7,444 bases of DNA, taken from NCBI GenBank assembly GCA_031268615.1, contig JAIRWZ010000117.1:1-7444 (forward strand), given 5' to 3'. Each line of letters opens with the position of its first letter. The stretch's first letter is position 1. The translations under genes were made by a program, and so were the position numbers. Below are positions 5,892 to 7,444 of this stretch, in pieces. This stretch comes from Actinomycetes bacterium (lineage in GTDB: Bacteria > Actinomycetota > Coriobacteriia > WRKU01 > WQUG01). The notes under the pieces are model-generated. The model made no database searches. It saw only the letters and a program-made list of their open reading frames with translations, and was not told where the DNA came from.

Positions 5892-6920
5892 ATGCCAAAG
5901 ATTAGTGCGGCGGATGTGGCTGTGCCGGCGGATGTGTCGGCTGAGGTGCGCGAGACGTATGTGAAGAATTATCTGAAGGCGACGCGTGGAACCGGACGGT
6001 TGATGCTGTTCGCCTGCGACCAAAAGATTGAGCATCTGAACGATGACTTTTTTGGGACGGGGATTTCGATTGCTGACGCAAAGCCGGAGCATTTGTTTGA
6101 GATTGGCTCGCAGGGTGTTGTGGGTATTTTGGCAGGTCAGCGTGGTTTGATTGCGCAGTATGCGCCGGATTATCCCGACATTAACTATCTGGTTAAGATG
6201 AACAGCAAGACCCATCTGGTGAAAAAGGACCAGGACGACCCCTATTCGCCGCAGCTGTATTCCTTCGAGGCGGTGCTGGAGCTGATTGCCAACGGCGTGA
6301 ATGTGGTGGGCATTGGCTACACCATTTATCTGGGCAGCGAATATGAGGCGCAGATGATGGCCGAGGCAGGGGAGCTGATTGCGCAGGCGCACGCGGCGGG
6401 TTTGATTGTCGTGCTGTGGATTTATCCGCGCGGCAAGGCGGTGGGCGATGAGAAAGACGCGCACTTGATTGCGGGCGCGGCGGGTACGGCGCTGTGCCTG
6501 GGTTCCGATTTTGTGAAGGTTAACCCGCCGAAGGGCGACCCCTGTCAGGACGAAGAGCTGGCGGCGTTGGTGCCGTTGGCGGACGGGTCCAATATGCTGC
6601 CGATTGAAGATGTGGCGACCGAGTTGAGCGCGTCGCAAAAGTCAGCGGCGAAGATTCGTGAAGCGTCAGCGGCCAGCGGACGCACCGGGTTGGTCTGCGC
6701 CGGTGGCTCGACGGTGGCGCCGGAGGTCTTTTTGTCGCAGTTGTGGGACCAGATTCATATTGGTGGCGCGCGCGGCAACGCGACGGGGCGCAACTTGCAT
6801 CAGCGTTCATTGGATGAGGCCGTGCGGCTGACGAAGGCGATTTCTGCGATTACCCTGGGAGACGCTAGTGTCGAGGAGGCGCTGGCTGTCTTTGCGGGCA
6901 CAAAGGACTTTGCGCTTTGA
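5892..6920 (+). CDS. Class I (DhnA/FbaB-type) fructose-bisphosphate aldolase family protein
   Basis: The 342-residue product is a TIM-barrel, Schiff-base aldolase of the DeoC/DhnA superfamily. Such enzymes cleave or form fructose-1,6-bisphosphate or related sugar phosphates in the cytoplasm. The lysine expected to form the Schiff base is K209 in SDFVKVNPP. Other landmarks are the N-terminal ACDQKIEH (41-48, D43 expected in the active site), WIYPRG (176-181, matching the catalytic-tyrosine YPRG motif of archaeal-type class I aldolases), and the phosphate-binding segments CAGGSTV (269-275) and GGARGNATGR (291-300). ATG 5892 is chosen because a purine-rich stretch with GGAGG (5884-5888) precedes it, although the 3-nt spacing is short; ATG 5871 would add seven residues. 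The stop overlaps the start of the class II aldolase gene by 4 bp, so the two are co-translated. True substrate could be another ketose phosphate: the family also contains LsrF-like and aromatic-pathway enzymes. Confidence 0.88.
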   Translation: MPKISAADVAVPADVSAEVRETYVKNYLKATRGTGRLMLFACDQKIEHLNDDFFGTGISIADAKPEHLFEIGSQGVVGILAGQRGLIAQYAPDYPDINYLVKMNSKTHLVKKDQDDPYSPQLYSFEAVLELIANGVNVVGIGYTIYLGSEYEAQMMAEAGELIAQAHAAGLIVVLWIYPRGKAVGDEKDAHLIAGAAGTALCLGSDFVKVNPPKGDPCQDEELAALVPLADGSNMLPIEDVATELSASQKSAAKIREASAASGRTGLVCAGGSTVAPEVFLSQLWDQIHIGGARGNATGRNLHQRSLDEAVRLTKAISAITLGDASVEEALAVFAGTKDFAL

Positions 6921-7444
6921 GCGATTACCTGCGTCGCCGCTACGAGGAATTCCACGATATCGGGCGGGACCTGTTTGTGTCCGGCCTGATATCGTCGCAC
7001 GGCGGCAATTTGAGTACCCGCGAAGGCGCGCGCATTTTCATCACGCGTACGGGTTCGCAGCTGGGGCGTCTGCGCGAAACGGATATCGTCGCCGTGCCGT
7101 TTACAGCGGCGGGTGTGGCGGCGGCGGGTGTGGCTGGTGCTGGTGCGGCTGGTGCTGGTGCGGTTGGTGCAGCTGGGAATGGTGCGGCGACTGGGGCTGG
7201 GAGCGTTGACGCTGACGCTGACGCGGGCGCTTCGGTGGAACTGGTGGTACACCGCGCCCTGTACCAGGCCTTTCCGCAGGCCGGGGGCGTGGCGCATGCG
7301 CACTCGCCGCATAGTGTGTTGGCCACCTTAGAGGTGGACGAGTTGATACCGCTGGACAGCGAGGCGAAGCTGTGCCTTCCTCGCGTTCCTGTGGTGGAGG
7401 CGACTAAAACCATCGGGTCTGCGGAAGTAGCCGAGCTGTTGCCA
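6917..7444 (+). CDS. Class II aldolase/adducin-family protein, 3' end missing, with Ala/Gly-rich insertion
   Basis: This is a zinc-dependent aldolase of the L-fuculose-phosphate aldolase type (FucA/AraD/adducin fold); 176 residues are in the window and the frame is open to the right edge. The start is a TTG at 6917 in a TTGA overlap with the preceding stop. AAGGA (6903-6907) lies 9 nt upstream, and conserved residues begin immediately (YEEFHDIGRDLFVSGLISSHGG in short). Landmarks: N31 in HGGNLS and G46 in TRTGS (phosphate binding), E108 as catalytic acid/base, and zinc ligands H127 and H129 in AHAHS. Spacing E108-H127-H129 (19 and 2) equals FucA E73-H92-H94, and N31-G46 equals FucA N29-G44. 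Between G46 and E108 there are about 33 extra residues, an Ala/Gly/Asp repeat. The position of FucA S72 is valine (V107). The third zinc histidine lies beyond the window. The substrate is unknown; pairing with the class I aldolase suggests sugar-phosphate metabolism. Confidence 0.88.
   Translation, partial: MSDYLRRRYEEFHDIGRDLFVSGLISSHGGNLSTREGARIFITRTGSQLGRLRETDIVAVPFTAAGVAAAGVAGAGAAGAGAVGAAGNGAATGAGSVDADADAGASVELVVHRALYQAFPQAGGVAHAHSPHSVLATLEVDELIPLDSEAKLCLPRVPVVEATKTIGSAEVAELLP
7106..7180 (+). repeat. 15-bp-period coding repeat (five units) in the class II aldolase
   Basis: Five in-frame 15-bp units encode AAGVA, AAGVA, GAGAA, GAGAV and GAAGN (residues 64-88). Units 1 and 2 differ by one base, as do units 3 and 4. 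In a shifted phase, GCTGGTGCTGGTGCG is repeated exactly at 7133-7147 and 7148-7162. A short GACGCT repeat (7208-7222) encoding DADAD follows. Such repeats expand or contract by slippage without breaking the frame. Confidence 0.85.

Noticed and set aside
5826..6638. A 270-codon minus-strand frame within the aldolase gene
   Set aside because: It is antisense to conserved aldolase motifs and has the same Arg/His/Gln-rich shadow composition, with no ribosome binding site noted.
6940..7413. Minus-strand Ala/Pro/Thr-rich frame at the right end
   Set aside because: Its low-complexity sequence is simply the complement of the Ala/Gly repeat in the class II aldolase, whose catalytic residues prove the plus-strand frame.
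1..7444. CRISPR array, insertion sequence, defence island, tRNA or rRNA gene
   Set aside because: No regularly spaced repeats, transposase, terminal inverted repeats or structural RNA genes were found. The gene content is metabolic and regulatory.

Overview
The window is about 55-60% GC and carries seven protein genes (the first and last cut by the window edges), one long regulatory leader and several intergenic signals. The organism cannot be named from sequence alone. A classical T-box riboswitch, leaderless-looking promoters with TANACT-type -10 boxes, and an arginine/ornithine-type antiporter together suggest a Gram-positive anaerobe or facultative anaerobe. Actinomycetota is my tentative preference, with Bacillota or Chloroflexota also possible.

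Layout. (1) Positions 1-1010 hold the 3' part of an APC-superfamily basic amino acid antiporter, closed by a perfect 13-bp terminator hairpin. (2) Positions 1011-1703 contain no protein gene but are full of signals: an inverted repeat, the terminator, a REP-like palindrome, a promoter, and a tryptophan-type T-box leader ending in its own terminator. (3) Positions 1704-3092 encode TrpB2, the stand-alone tryptophan synthase beta-type enzyme controlled by that T-box. (4) A family 4 glycosyltransferase lies on the minus strand (3067-4263). Its 3' end overlaps the 3' end of trpB2 by 26 bp. (5) A divergent promoter region (4264-4377) separates it from nadE (ammonia-type NAD+ synthetase) and an overlapping GNAT acetyltransferase gene. 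(6) From 5774 a second unit begins: a promoter, a perfect 12-bp tandem repeat, a DhnA/class I-type aldolase (5892-6920), and a class II aldolase/adducin-family gene that starts at a TTG overlapping the preceding stop. The latter runs off the window.

How the genes work together. The best supported regulatory story is that uncharged tRNA-Trp is sensed by the T-box. The specifier is UGG, and the antiterminator bulge is UGGC, which fits the G73 discriminator of bacterial tRNA-Trp. Binding releases expression of trpB2, presumably to make tryptophan from indole. The two aldolases are translationally coupled and likely act in one sugar-phosphate pathway, which the window does not identify. No mobile element, CRISPR array, tRNA or rRNA is visible. 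The most unusual items are the repeat-encoded Ala/Gly insertion inside the class II aldolase, the T-box/trpB2 pairing, the recurrent TANACT promoters placed 6-9 nt from start codons, and the tandem repeat with a tiny ORF before the aldolase operon.
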